Shown: positions 22,651 through 34,970 of the stretch, one piece after another | Layout of the letters: the number at the start of each line of letters is the position of its first letter | How positions within the stretch are numbered: the first letter of the stretch is position 1 | Assembly (NCBI RefSeq): GCF_019703515.2 | Contig: NC_059372.1 | Span: forward strand, 13,209,992-13,273,991 | Reading direction: 5' to 3' | Length of the DNA: 64,000 nt | Origin: Myxocyprinus asiaticus | Taxonomy: Eukaryota > Chordata > Actinopteri > Cypriniformes > Catostomidae | Notes under the pieces: model-generated | Database searches by the model: none | Told to the model about the DNA's origin: nothing | Seen by the model: only the letters and a program-made list of their open reading frames with translations | Translations under genes and position numbers: made by a program

Positions 22651-23600
22651 GCCAGTGCTGAAGCAGTCTCATATGCATCAACCCGAGCGGTGTGGCAACC
22701 GCAGAGGATGCCATATGCCACAGGAGCCTCTGAAAAAGTTTCAGTGGAACCGCTGTTCTCCCTCTGAACGCCTTCAGACAGTTCAGCACCAACTGTGCAT
22801 GCTCGTTCGCGAGACGTGCCGTCATCGAGACTGAGTCCAACTCCAAGCCAAGAAAAGAGATGCTCTGAACCGGGGAGAGCTTGCTCTTTTCCCAGTTGAC
22901 ACGAAGCCCTAGATGGCTGAGGTGCCCGAGCACCAGGTCCCTGTGTGCGCACCGTAACTCTCGGGAGTGGGCTAGGATCAGCCAGTCGTCGAGGTAGTTG
23001 AGTATGCGGATGCCCACTTCCCTTAGCGGGGCAAGAGCTACCTCTGCGACCTTCATGAAGATGCGAGGAGACAAGGACAGGCCGAAGGAGAGGACTTTGT
23101 TCTGGTACACCCGGCCCTCAAAAGCAAACCGCAGGAAGGGTCTGTGTCGAGGTAAAACCGAGAGACATGGAAGTATGCGTCGTTCAGGTCTACCGCTGCG
23201 AACCAATGTTGATGCCAGACGCTCGCTAAAATGCATTTGTGTCAGCATCTTGAACGGGAGTCTGTGCAAGGCCCAGTTCAGAACTCGCAGGTCCAAGTTT
23301 AGCCGCAACCCACCACCTTTCTTCTGTACAATGAAGGGCTGTAAAACCCTTTCTTCATCTTGGCTGGAGGGACAGGCTCTATCGCACCCTTGCGCAGAAG
23401 GGTCGCGATCTCCGCACACAAGGTAGCGGCGCTCTCGCCCTTCACTGAGGTGAAGCGGATGCCGCTGAACCTGGGCTGGCACCTTGTGAACTGAATCGCG
23501 TAGCCGAGTCGGACGGTCTGGGTCAGCCATCGCGACGGGTTGGAAAGCGGAAGCCACGCGTCCAAACTCTGGGCAAGGGGGACCAAGGGGATAATCACGT
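22640..23600 (-). pseudogene. DIRS reverse transcriptase, frameshifted
   Basis: RT motifs are visible in order on the minus strand. The N-terminal part reads AEIATLLRKGAIEPVPP and KMKKGFYSP (frame of 23730-23299), then a shift near 23340 leads into KKGGGLRLNLDLRVLNWAL. Motif A (AAVDLNDAYFHV) is near 23160-23210 but in a different frame from its flanks, so a pair of shifts surrounds it. Next come RHRPFLRFAFEG, the FGLSLSPRIF block, and motif C, LNYLDDWLI, near 22980-23005. The YxDD aspartates are intact, but the enzyme cannot be read through in one frame. Confidence 0.85.
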
Positions 23601-24029
23601 CGGACGTACCGGTGGGTGGGGCCTCGCGGCAGGGCGGAGCCTGAGGCGCCACATCGCGGGGGATCAAGCCCCATGGCCATGCTGAGTCCAGGGACATCGA
23701 AGCACTTACCTGGCTCCTGATACCCACCATAAGATTGGTCGAGGAGGAACATCGTCCCCGCAGCCGAAGCTAACCCAGTGTGGGCGTGTTTGTGCCACAG
23801 CTGGGCGCACAGGGGCGGGGGGTCCGCTGCTGGAGCGCCAAACCTGCCGAAACGGGACGGTGGAAGGCGGTCGTGACGACAGCCGTGCGCACCTGACATG
23901 TGACCCAGAGAACAAGGAAACCACTCTTTTGTTGAAGTTTTGGGTAATCGCAGCCTCTTGGGCATGCGGCGAAAAATGAAACAAAAGATTCTCCTCCCAG
24001 CCCTCCACCCGGGGGATGGAGTGGTCTGT

Positions 24030-24972
24030 CTACCAGCTCTGTAGAAGCAGATCTCCCCGTCCCTTGGGGTGCTTCGAAGCCTTCCTAGGGTTCTTGGCGG
24101 CCGGCCGTGAGACGGGTGGCATCTGCTTCCTGCGGTGGGCTCCACGCCAGGACCGGGCCGCGGGGGAGGGCTGCAGCGGTGCCGGTGCTGCAGGAGGACG
24201 CCCTTGGCGACGAGCAGACAGGGTGCGGGGTCTTGAGCCACGCCGAGGCAGGATGTGCTGTATAGCCTCCGTCTGCTTCTTCACCGCCGAGAACTGCTGG
24301 GCGAAGTCCTCGACGGTGTCGCCAAGCAGGTGCCTCTCTCATCTCGACCAGGTTGAGCCATAAGTGGCGCTCCTGGACCACCAGGGTGGACATCGCGCCG
24401 TGACCTGCGTCGCCCGGAGAGCGAGGTCGGTCGCCGAGCACAGCTCCTGCATCAATCCCAGGTCAGAACTACCCTCGTGCAGTTCTCTTAGCGCCTTGGC
24501 TTGGTGCACTTGCAGGAGAGCCATGGAGTGCAGGGCGGAGGCGGCCTGTCCAGTGGCACCATAGCCCTTAGTCGCCAGAGACAACCTTACAGGCGCTGGA
24601 CGGGTGTCTCAGGCGGCCCCGCCAGGTCGCGGAGTTTTGCGGGCACAGGTGCACCGCAACCGCCTTATCCACCTGGGGGATCACCGTGTACCCCCTGGCA
24701 GCCCCACCATCGAGGGTAGTGAGAGCGGTGGTGCTCAGAGACCGGGTCCAGGCAGTGAAAGGTGCCAGCCACGACCTTGTGAGCTCCTCATGCACTTCCG
24801 GGAAGAAAGGGACCGGGGCGGGGCATGGCCGTGAGCGGCGCTCCAGGCCCAAGAACCAATCGTCAGGCTGCGAGGGTTCGGGGGGGTAGAGGGTCCACTC
24901 CAGCCCGACACACGCAGTCACCCGGGCAAGCATGGCTGCCAGCTTAGTGTCAGGCTGCGACTGGGCGACCAC
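24030..24972 (-). pseudogene. DIRS gag-like region, frameshifted
   Basis: Three overlapping minus-strand frames read successively through one gag-like protein: 24972-24568 (contains LEWTLYPPEP, WFLGLERRSR and VPFFPEVHEELTRSW), 24584-24339 (GQAASALHSMALLQVHQAKA) and then 24441-24030 (VVQERHLWLNL, KKQTEAIQHILPRR). The last part ends in a basic Pro/Arg-rich tail. Switching frames at about 24570, 24400 and 24280 shows at least two or three frameshifts. The assignment as DIRS ORF1 rests on position upstream of the RT and on general resemblance to fish DIRS gag. Confidence 0.7.
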
Positions 24973-25695
24973 ACCCGAGAGAGAGTCCTCAACGTCAGAC
25001 TGGACAGCCTGCTCTCCGATGTTGCAATCGACAGCTCATCGAATTCGCGAGTGCCGAAACGAGATCGCAAACTCATCCTGAGACGAGCCGGCGGTCTCAT
25101 CCCAGTGGAGATGAAACGAGCAAACGAGCGTACTGGGGAATGGGAGATCCGTGGGGAGTTACCTGGTGGAGTGGCTCCCATTGGGGTCCCCAAATTGCCC
25201 CCTGTGCTAACCGACGCAGCCTCAAACCCATAGGTAGAAGGACAGGGGCGGGGAGCCGCTGGGGTGGTCTTTCCCTCTAACGAAGGAAAAACCGCAACTG
25301 CAACGTTGCCATGGTCACGCTCTCGCAGTGAGGACATGACCCATCTACGAACGCTGTCTCCGCGTGGGCAGCGCCCAAGCACGTAAGACCTCGATCGTGG
25401 CCATCGGAAGCGGAGAGATAACGACCGCAACCAGGAAATACACAAATGGAGAGGCATCTTTAAAAAGACACTCTCCGTTAATGCCACTCTTTTAAGAAGG
25501 GAAAATATACTCTCAGTAGGAAGAATATACTCTTTTAGCTGCTGAAGCGCCCAGGGGCGTTCTCTGCACTTCACTAGTGCAAGAGGGGGAGAAGCCGCTG
25601 TTATGCGCTGTAAATCCAACAGCTTTTCAAGGTGACTGGATCAGCAGAGTAATTCAGCTCACTGAACACAACCGCTCGGCTCCGAAGAGAAAATC

Positions 25696-25845
25696 TGGTT
25701 GCATACCAGCTCCTTTTATACCCGTATGTCTGGGGGAGTGGCATGCAAATTCCACTCACCGATTCCCATTGGCCTTTTTTCAAAAAGCAGAGGTGTTTGG
25801 GGCTCCCAAGAGTGACCCCTAGTGTCACTACATCGACACAATGTC
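25696..25845 (-). repeat. Right inverted terminal repeat of DIRS element (5' end, with TATA box)
   Basis: 150 bp, the reverse complement of 21654-21803 with five mismatches by eye (about 97% identity), all transitions. On the minus strand it carries TATAAAAG (25713-25720) facing into the element, placed to drive the gag-RT transcript. The outermost hairpins seen at the left end are degraded here. Confidence 0.88.
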
Positions 25846-26141
25846 AAGTGAGTGACAGATAGGGAACATCGTTTTGTCCTATGTATGTTAATAATTAATT
25901 TAAAATCCCAATAATACTTTTTTTGTGCATTGATCCAAAATCACGATGCAGTGGTAAATCAACTTTTTCCGCCCCTAGTCACCATTGATTTTGCATGCAG
26001 GAAGGATTTTGACTGTCTAAGATGATATAAATGCAATATTTGTGAACATGCAAACATATACATCACTTAAGTGGTGATCATCTCACTCTACATGCATGTA
26101 CTGTAACAGAGGGGCATACAGGTATTAAAACATGCAAACCA

Positions 26142-26652
26142 TTAAAGGGATAGTTCACCCAAAAATTTAAATTCTGTCTCATGTTGTTCCAAACCCATAT
26201 GACTTGCTTTCTTCTGTGGAACACATTAAGAGATGTTAGGCAGCATGTTAAGGCTAAAGTATACATTGGCTGTCCGTGTTGCTGATCAGAATGCACACAG
26301 AATGTATGAAGCAAATTTTGAGTAGTCTCGACACGCGGATCGTCCTCGTTTGTGCATGCGCCTGTCATTGTGCTAAAAGAGTATCACAAAGCGAAACACG
26401 TTCTTACTCACTCGCGGTCAAATGTGTAAACTTAAAAAGGCAAGGCGGTCAACTGGGCGAAGTATACCCGAGCCTTTAGTCTCAGTCACCGTTCACTTTC
26501 ATTGCATCTTGTTTTCATACAATCAAAGTCAATGGTGAATGAGGCTGCCATTTTATGTTCCTGGAAGAAAGAAAGTCATATGGGTTTGGAACAATATGAA
26601 GGAGAGTAAATGATTACATAATTTTCTTTTTGGGGTAACTTACTATCTTTTT
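26142..26652. mobile_element. Foldback MITE (GGGATAGTTCACCC) with nested insertion
   Basis: Left arm AAAGGGATAGTTCACCCAAA; right arm TCTTTTTGGGGTAACTTACT, with matching inner parts (CATATGACTTGCTTTCTTC against GAAAGAAAGTCATATGGG). The loop is occupied by an unrelated insert at about 26249-26480. Confidence 0.82.
26249..26480. mobile_element. Nested short TIR element
   Basis: TAAGGCTAAAGTATAC at the left mirrors GTATACCCGAGCCTTTAG at the right, within the loop of the foldback element. About 230 bp, non-coding. Confidence 0.55.
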
Positions 26653-28799
26653 AAAACTCATTCATTGAAAACTCTAGAGATGACAAGTATTCACAAAAAA
26701 AAATATTCAACAGGCGGGCAGCATGTTCACATGCACACACGCACCCTGAAATTAGCTTCCCTCTTTCCGCAACTATGTATGAGCCATGGATACGTGCACG
26801 CGCACACACACGCACACACGAGACGCCCCATGGTGCATGTACTGTAGCAGCCAGACAACAGTACACATACTACAGAACAAAGTACAACCTGAAATTACGG
26901 GTGTGCATAATCACCCCCTTCCCTCTGCCTCCTGTATGGAGCGCGCAGTAAATCACCTCCATCAGCACGTGAATCCAGGGCCAGTCAACCCATTAGGCGA
27001 CATAGGCGAGCGCATAGGGTGGCATCACTTCGGGGGCGCCGATATACAGAGGCAATTTTAGCATGCGTCCAATCTGTGTCAAACAAAATGTGCCCTGTGC
27101 GTTCCGAAACGTGTTGTGGCACCCTCCACGGAACATATAGACCATGTACTAAATGCCTTACTACCATCCTACTCTTGCTGTTTTTGTTATATCCATGTAT
27201 GGCAGAAACAGTGAGAGAAGTATGGAAAGTATGCCATTGTGAACAGCCATAGACTCACGAGCGCGGGGCTCGTAAATCTGAGCAATGCCCAATATGCATG
27301 AAATAATCACTCTTGAATCGGTTCTTCTCAATTAATTTGTCTAACGTGTGGGCTGAATCGTTTGAAGCTTTGTCACGCAGTAAAACAGTAACAGGATGCT
27401 TTAGAAAGAGAGAACAAAAACAATGCTGAATGAAGTGAATATTTAATTAATTTAAATAAAACCTGCAGCTGAGCGAGTGCAGCCTGTGAACGATTGTCTA
27501 TTGCAGATAAAGACATTTTCTAAATAAAACTGTATCAAAATACTAATATTACATGAAAGCGCATAAAGTACCGAAAAATTACAAAGCTAAAATGTTAATT
27601 GGACATGTTCCTTGGAGTACTCTACAATATAAATACCATGATAGATTATAAAAATACCAAGGTTTTACCATATTGTACCATGATACTGCCACAGCAGGCT
27701 TTTAAGAAAGAAATTTGATAAACTTCATTTTATGCTGTGTAATGTGAAAAGGTGTCAATATGTTTTTAATCCATAGTTTCATTAATGCTACACAATATAT
27801 GTAGAACATTTTCAAATGATGCTCCTAAAATCACCAGAATTTGTAAATAAATCAATAAATTAAATCTCCTGGGGGATCATGCCCCCCACCATCATGGTAC
27901 AATAGATTGTGTACTTGATGGGCCCCAGACTCCCCAGTAATGATGAAAGCCTACAAATGTCCCTGCTGTGAAACATATTGTACAATGAGCATAGATCTTT
28001 AGGGCAGTGCGCCTTTGCTTTTTTCATTCATTCTTTCTTTTTTTTTCTTTTTTTTTTGTAACATCTTAGACCACTTGGTTTGGTTTACATGCACTTTAAA
28101 TTAAGTTTATTTCTATTATGGTGATACCCATTTATGATGCCTACTTAAAAAGCCATAACATGCACTTGCATATTTCTTCCCAACATTGTTATTATTAATG
28201 TTTTGCTAGTTTGAGCTTATACCCATTTGTGGGTAGGACCGGCATCAATTTTCTAGCTGGGTAGCTCTGAAACCACCACTATGTATAACAATGACTGTGG
28301 AAATATGCTGTGCTTACCCAGGCATCCAGTTCAGGAGCAGGCTTGAGAAATGAAAGACAATGAAAGAGAATAAGTAAACATAGATCACTTAACGCGTACC
28401 TACTGTATAATTCATGTTTTACAGAAGTACTTTGTGATTCTAATCTGACATGTCTGTTTTTCTCACACAAATTCTGTAAAAATGTCAGAGTAAATTACTT
28501 ACTGTTTTTCCGCTAACTCAAGTGTCCTCTGAGAAATCCAATTCCGTCCAAATGCTTTTAATTCCATCATAAAATATCGATATATTGATTACTGATCAGC
28601 ACATTATTTGATCTAAACATTGAGGCATTGATATATTAACATCAGCCAACATTTAAACTAGAAGCCTAATTTGTGTGCTTTCAATTAACTACCAGTTGCA
28701 TTTTATTCAATGTAGTCTGACATAATAGCTTTGGGAGACCACAAGAGGGCGAAATAACATTTACCGAAGCCGGTCATGGCATGGTTAAGGCACAGATAT
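26653..28799. other. No recognised gene
   Basis: Includes an alternating CA/CG-rich stretch (26795-26820) and AT-rich DNA with possible old repeat pieces near 27600-27700. No exon is recognised. Confidence 0.4.
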
Positions 28800-28855
<56 letters not shown>

Positions 28856-28856
28856 C
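28800..28856. repeat. (GCAC)14 tetranucleotide microsatellite
   Basis: Fourteen uninterrupted GCAC units (28801-28856), preceded by the C of a partial unit. CpG in every unit. Confidence 0.98.
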
Positions 28857-28921
28857 TACAAGCTGATGGCAGCCCAAAGCTACAAAAGGTTTTGTAATTC
28901 TTCGAGAATGACAAAGTGATT

Positions 28922-29360
28922 GGGGACCTGGGTAGCTCAGCAAGTATTGACGCTGACTAACACCCCTGGAGTCACGAGTTCGAATTCAGGGCGTGCTGAA
29001 TTACTCCAGCCAGGTCTCCTAAGCAACCAAATTGGCGTGGTTGCTAGGGAGGGTAGAGTCACATGGAGTAACCTCCTCGTGGTCACTATAATGTGGTTCA
29101 CTCTCAATGGGGCACGTGGCAAGTTATGCGTGGATCGCGGAGAGTAGCATGAGCCTCCACATGCTGCGAGTCTCCGCGGTGTCATGCACAGCAAGCCACA
29201 TAAGATGCGCGGACTGATGGTCTCAGAACTGAGACTTGTCCTCCACCACCCGGGTTGAGGTGAGAAACCATGCCACCATGAGGACGTACTAAGTAGTGGG
29301 AATTGGGCATTCCAAATTGGGAGAAGAGGGGATAAAAAAAAAAAAAGAAAGAAAAAAAAA
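28922..29360 (+). mobile_element. Full-length HAmo-type tRNA-derived SINE
   Basis: GGGGACCTGGGTAGCTCAGC (box A), GAGTTCGAATTCAGG (box B), then the same body as at 12635 and an A-rich tail. A short internal deletion near 29227 distinguishes it from the copy at 12635. Confidence 0.92.
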
Positions 29361-30669
29361 GGAATGAACAGTGATGTAGATGAGTTTGCAGGTTAGTGTA
29401 TAAACTAGTGTAACTGTGCAAACTGAATGATTAGAAATGGCGTTGTTTATTATGCAATTTCCCTGTATGAATCATTGAATAGGTCTTTCATTCAAGCAGT
29501 TAATACAATTATTTCATGAAAAATAATTGCATTGTATTGAATTTTAGAATGTGCCATGTCCTCCGCCAGACGTGTCCGGTGTGCGACCCACTGTAATTAA
29601 CCCTGCTGCTCACACTTTACCAAAGTTGTGTTGAGAAATATGTTTGAAAAGACAAAAACTATTGTGCAAGCAGCAGCACTAATGACAGACATCGCTAAGC
29701 ATCTGGAAAATCTACTGATTATCGGTATGTAAAAAAAACCAAAACAAAAAAACCAAAAAAAAAAAATTGACCTGAATGGACTACCGTTAAGACTGTACTT
29801 ATGCAAGCTAATCTTTTACCTTCTGTTATGCCCGCATCTAGAAAGCAGACACTCCCGCCTCTTATCTTGTCCTGTCCGAATCAATACATGAAATCACAAA
29901 TGTCGGGTGATAATAACTATTACTTAAACATCTTTTTGAAAATTAATCCCGTCCAAATAAGGCTAAAGTAAGAGAACAGGTATAGATCACTTAACTCATA
30001 GCTACTGTACAGTAAAACTGAGACATAGTTTACATAGCAGTGTGGGGCCAGAAATGGTTTGTCAACCAATCAGTAGACCCAGATGGAATCAGTTTAGCAT
30101 CTCATATTTGACATGATTTACTTCCATTTGAATGAATACATTTAATGCTGAAGTATTAAATTTTTCTTCACTAGGGTCAACACATGGAATTGCAAAAATA
30201 ATCACTGCTTTCAAACAGATTCCAGAAAACTCCTCTCGTCTACCTGTGGTCTTACAAACTAATAGTCCCGCTCTAAACTCACACCAGTGTCAGGTTTGAC
30301 GGGCCACTCAAACAAATGCAATGTTTTGATAGCACCACAGAGACACAGTGTTACACTTTTAGGTGAAATCAAACTATGAACGGCTTACTTATAATTCCCT
30401 CTGCATATTAAGCTGGAATGCTAGAAAGACTTGAAACATTAAAAAAAAAAAAAAAAAATACATAAACTGCATCGGATTTACAGGCAACACGGCATTCGTA
30501 GCGTATGCAACTTCCGTAATGTGACAGAAAACGAATAATCAGTGGGAAATAATGTGGGGCAGGGTTGGATTACATCCATGATCCTTGACTGGATTCTTGA
30601 CTGGGTATATTAGGGGTGAAATATGTTTGGCTATTATATTACACGATATTGATTAATGATTTGATTGAA
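29361..30669. other. No recognised feature
   Basis: AT-rich intron DNA with poly-A tracts at 29749-29766 and 30441-30458. Confidence 0.4.
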
Positions 30670-30875
30670 AAAACCCACTATATGGATAACCTTTATGCTG
30701 CCTTTATGTCCTTTTTGGAGCTTGAAAGTTTGGGACCCCTTTGACATGAATTGTATGGACAAACACATCAAAAAAATATTTGCTTGTGTTCCGCAGAAGA
30801 AAGAAAGTCATTCGTGTTTGAGATGGCATAAGGGTGAGTAAATAATGAAAGAACTATAATTTATGATATCATGGG
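30670..30875. mobile_element. Right half of a foldback MITE
   Basis: Reads TATGCTGCCTTTATGTCCTT, CCGCAGAAGAAAGAAAGTCA and GGGTGAGTAAATAATG, the right-arm sequence of the complete elements at 35284 and 57244. The left arm is missing. Confidence 0.75.
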
Positions 30876-31782
30876 TAAACTAATATTTTAATAAAAACTT
30901 TCAAAAAATATTTTGTCAAAATGAAGACAGGTACTTATAGCACAAAACACTCTCCACACTGTCTACATGTTATGTCCACTTTCTTTGCTTGACCAGTTAA
31001 ATAATCGAATGAGAAATGGAAACTGAAAAAGGCTAAGCATGAATCTGCAGGGGCTCTTAAAATTCAGCTGTAAATTGGGTGCTAACAAATGTATTATGTA
31101 GTATGGAATCACTCCTCATTATGGGAGCCACAGCAGGGTGTTTCACACATATTTAATGAAGAGGAAGGAGAGGGTAATCTGCCCTGCTCTGCTTGCTGAA
31201 GCCAAGAGCTCACTCTGCCATTGCTCGCATGGATCTACAGCGATAAAGAAATGGAAAGGTTGAGTTGAACCCAAGAGCTGGGGCATCAAAGGAGACCTAG
31301 AAATATGGTTAATTCTGCGTATGTTGTCCGAAATATCAGTTAAAAATTTGAAGCATAATTGGCTTAATATTTTCTTTTTTCATTCTTGGCTTTTGTTATA
31401 AGAATTGACTTTATCTTCATGACAACAAATCACAAACAATCTATTTCCATGTCCTATCAAACTCACGGTGCCACATTCACCCTAATAGTACATGTACATG
31501 GTCAAGATGACAATTTGATGCGTTTGTTTTTATCTTCTTCATTTCTCATCTGCAATACATCGTTAAAACTTTCCATGTTAAATGTTGGAACAACATTTAG
31601 CAGATATCACTACGTTTAAAACTTAAAAGTGAATCTGATCTTAAGATGTTTATCAGATGTTTGTATACAAATATTACACTTTAAATAAACCTCAATGTAA
31701 CTGCACTTGTTTCATACAGTGATTTTACCACGATTTGTGGCTTTTGTAGGTTCATTTCTCCAAACAGCATTGCACCAATACC
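30876..31782. other. No recognised feature
   Basis: Non-repetitive intron sequence without exon signals. Confidence 0.4.
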
Positions 31783-32650
31783 AACCTAGTCTCATAGAAT
31801 AAACGTTCCTATAACTACATTTTTGCAAACTGACTTTTACGTGCCACATTCTACGTTTCACCACAGCTTACTTATGATATCGAAACATTTTTACTCTAAT
31901 GCATCATTTGAAAAACTATACATTTTAATGCTTCTATGACAGACACCCCTACATTTACACACTTATTCAAGTGTGATTAACTTCCACGGTAGCTCATTTG
32001 ATAGAGTGTTGGACTTTGGACTCTGTGGACCGAGGCTCAAGCCCAGCCAAGCACGGAAGCTGACACGTGAGACAAAAGGATCATGGAAGCAAAACGAAAT
32101 GATGCGTTTGCTTCAGAAAATGTGCTTGTCGCATTTGCGAAATGAATACTATCGGTTAGGTTTTGGTGTTGATTTAGGGTAAAGATATTTGTTTTGTTCA
32201 CCTCTTATTTATCTTTTAGGACACTATTAGTTGGATTTAGGCTAAAGTTTTAGGTTAGGGAAGTGCATTTTACTCATTAAAACCTAAATCTAAAATTCAC
32301 CATAAAAACCTTGTTTGATTACAATATCATTTCACTCTCTCTAGGCGCCCTCCGTTGGACATTTCACTGGGAAACTGCAGCCAAACATGTAATACAGCAC
32401 ATATTTTGGTCTGCAAAAATGCTGCCACTGTCAAGTACATTTCATGAAATCAGGCTGGCCAACACGTCGCCCCATTTACTTGAGGCCCAACATGCTCGAC
32501 ACAGCAACATTGGCTCAACCAATGGTGTAAGTTTGGGACAGGACTATCCATTTGTTCGACCATTGTGAGACAAAGGGATTATTCAGGAAAACCTTTTTGG
32601 AATTTCCAATTCTGTTTGGTGACGCTAGTGACAGAGAAATTACACACTTC
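31783..32650 (+). mobile_element. Unclassified repeat containing a tRNA-like segment
   Basis: 31980-32050 reads like a tRNA head (GGTAGCTCATTTGATAGAGT, then GACCGAGGCTCAAGCCCAGC). The flanks (CCTAGTCTCATAGAATAAAC on the left; TTAGGACACTATTAGTTGGA and AGGCGCCCTCCGTTGGAC on the right) look like parts of one longer interspersed repeat. Both limits are approximate. Confidence 0.45.
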
Positions 32651-33889
32651 ACCTTTAAAGCACTGTTTTATAAATATGAACAAAGTACAATCTTTTAGAC
32701 CTTTAGAAGAGTTCATTTCCAAAATGGCATCACAAAACTAAAAAGGATTGTTACCACGATGCCAGCAGAACTGCGTACAGCCTAAAATAACCTCTCGAGG
32801 AACTAAAAACATCTTAATTCTTACTTGAAGAATCAAGAGTCCGTTCCTGTTGGTTTGATGACGGCACTCGTCGGTCTGTCTCAGAGAAATTTCAGAGCCA
32901 CACACCCACTCGCGTCTACTCAATACGGTCTCCTAACTACACACAAGCCTTGAAATTTATTTACCCTCTTTAAATGCTCAGTTGTGACAAAGCCAATCTG
33001 ATGGGCATGCTGTACTCGTGTAATGCTCTGTTTGGGATCTGGAGCAGACTGATAATACTTAGGCAAGCATGAATTACACTGATAAGTCTAGAAACAAGCC
33101 CTACTTCGAGTTGGGTTTGCTATAACCAATGGTGTATGTGTGTGCTTGGTTATCTGCAAGGATGTAACTCAGCACACATGCAGGACAGATGCAGAGTGAC
33201 AGGTCATACACATGCAAAAGAAATAAAAGTCAAAGAGTGAAGAACTGAAGATGTCTAAAATCACATATAGGGCAAATATAGTATACAGTAGATTCTTATC
33301 GCAGAGTTCTTGATTACACCTCAAGTTCCAGCATGAGGTTTGTTCTTTGTTGGGCTGAAACAAAAACCATGTTCCAGTTAAAAGTAACATAGTTAAAATG
33401 TTTCACTCACTCATAACATGTTTTAACACATAATTAAAACTGCTCTTTTCAATTCATTACAACCTCTGGTAATGATAATCCACAATTAAATGTTCTTCCT
33501 GTATGAAAAGTCCAGATAACAGTACCACCAGACGGCTCTTGATTAACCTGTGTCATATGAAAAATGCATTCAAGTTCATTTAATTTAATTTAGAGCTTTG
33601 GAGGCTATGTGACTGAAACTTAAAATTTGTAACAGTTTTGCATTCACAAATTCCTCTCTTGCACAAATGCACACACACAGACGCGGTGCATCTGTTGTAT
33701 CCTGCAGTGTGTGTTTATACTTCGTTGTCTCCTCTAGGTTAGATGTGCTGCTTTGCCATCTGATATCCAGACACAGCTTCCCTCCTGCTTTCTTTGTCTA
33801 TTTACTCATCTGCGTTTATTTAACATGTAGCTCCCGGCTACACAATGAATTAGCACTTAATATTCAAACTGACTATTCAGAGTGAACTA
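32651..33889. other. No recognised feature
   Basis: Intron sequence; short ORFs only. Confidence 0.4.
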
Positions 33890-34165
33890 TGCAGCGGTTG
33901 TCTGGGAAGGAAAGGAAGGGCCACTTGCTTTTCTAGTGCAGTTACCATGAATAATTTCTAAGCTCTTATCGGAGCATGATCCGACCACCGTGCCTGCGAG
34001 AGTCGAAAGGCCTGAGCAGCGATTTCATTTGAGCCGAGTCTTGAACGCAATATTGATGACATGAGGGAAAAGAGATTAGAGCAGCTAGACAAATCTAGAG
34101 GAACTATTTCACAGAGGGTCGGATTTGTTCGGCAAAAGAGAGACAGTGATCAGCCTGCCCGGAAT
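33890..34165. other. Low-repeat block, possible conserved non-coding DNA
   Basis: Balanced composition, with no transposon motif and no ORF of note. It is surrounded on both sides by ordinary AT-rich intron. Confidence 0.3.
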
Positions 34166-34731
34166 GGTCACATGCTCACAAGGTACAGTATAAAAATTTA
34201 ATTTGCTCATCTTCCTTTATTGATTGGCTGGTAAAGTGTACAGCCAGTGCTCACAATCCTGACCACTTTCAGGGTCACCCGCTCCTAAATGATACCTTTC
34301 CCCATTATCTAGAGCAATCATTGTTGCAGTTCTCTTAAAATGCTTAGGGTAATCTTTTAAAAAAAAAAAAAAAAAAAAGCTGTTAGTCGCATGTGGTACA
34401 GACATGTCCAAGGGGAACCTGCCTGTGTTGTATCCCAATTCCATTCCATCCTCTTTCTAATTTTGTGGTCAATAAAAGAAACTCTAAAAATGCTCAAGAC
34501 ATGGCTTAACACACCATGAAATTCAAATTACAATTTTGTGGCTTTTAGTCAATGTGCATTTTCTTTGAGGCCATATACTATAAATGCTAGTGCAAGGATT
34601 TTCAAACTGAGGTGCCACAGAAAATTTCAGACAAAAAAAAAAAAAAATTGTTGACATTTTACAGAATTTGATGACATTAGAAAGTCGAATTAGACGATTT
34701 ATAAAGACTGGTCAGAAATCATGAAATGCAA
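34166..34731. other. No recognised feature
   Basis: Poly-A runs at 34359-34378 and 34635-34648; otherwise unassigned. Confidence 0.4.
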
Positions 34732-34970
34732 GGAATAATTCACCCAATGGGGTCCAACACATTCAAGCTCCAAAAAGGACATAAAGGCAGTATAAAGGTA
34801 ATCCATTCAACTCGAGTGGTTTAATCCATTTCAAGCACGAGGAAGTGTAATTCAGCTTCAAATCATGAACGCTCCAAGGGGACAGCAGATGACAAGACTT
34901 CTAGTGAAAAAAATCATTACATTTTGGTCTGTTTCTCAACCAAAACTGATTAATTCACTTCAGAATTGAG
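34732..34970. mobile_element. Partial foldback MITE
   Basis: TTCACCCAATGGGGTCC, GCTCCAAAAAGGACATAAAGG and GTGTAATTCAGCTTCAAATC match the left and central parts of the element at 57244-57898. Confidence 0.7.

Larger units (their letters stand above)
21614..25846 (-). mobile_element. DIRS-type tyrosine-recombinase retrotransposon, defective
   Basis: A 4.2 kb element much richer in GC than its surroundings. It is bounded by inverted, not direct, terminal repeats (21654-21803 and 25696-25845). The minus strand reads, right to left, a Pro/Arg/Ser-rich gag-like region, a reverse transcriptase with YLDDWL, an RNase H and a post-RNase H domain. Inverted ends plus this domain order are the hallmarks of DIRS1-like retrotransposons of fish. 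The tyrosine recombinase expected downstream of RNase H is absent: the coding region ends at about 21857 and the left inverted repeat follows. Frameshifts break the gag and RT reading frames. The element is in the sense orientation inside the 25 kb chchd6 intron. Confidence 0.85.

Noticed and set aside
22390..24889. Several plus-strand ORFs of 70-145 residues inside the DIRS element
   Set aside because: They lie opposite the RT, RNase H and gag-like frames and show no family motifs.
21614..25846. LTR retrotransposon or endogenous retrovirus
   Set aside because: Terminal repeats are inverted, and no protease, integrase, primer-binding site or envelope was seen. RT and RNase H are of DIRS type.
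28801..28856. Regular short-period repeat as a CRISPR array
   Set aside because: A simple 4-bp microsatellite with no spacers, in a vertebrate genome.
29182..29421. Minus-strand ORF of 79 residues
   Set aside because: Antisense reading of a SINE and its A-rich tail.
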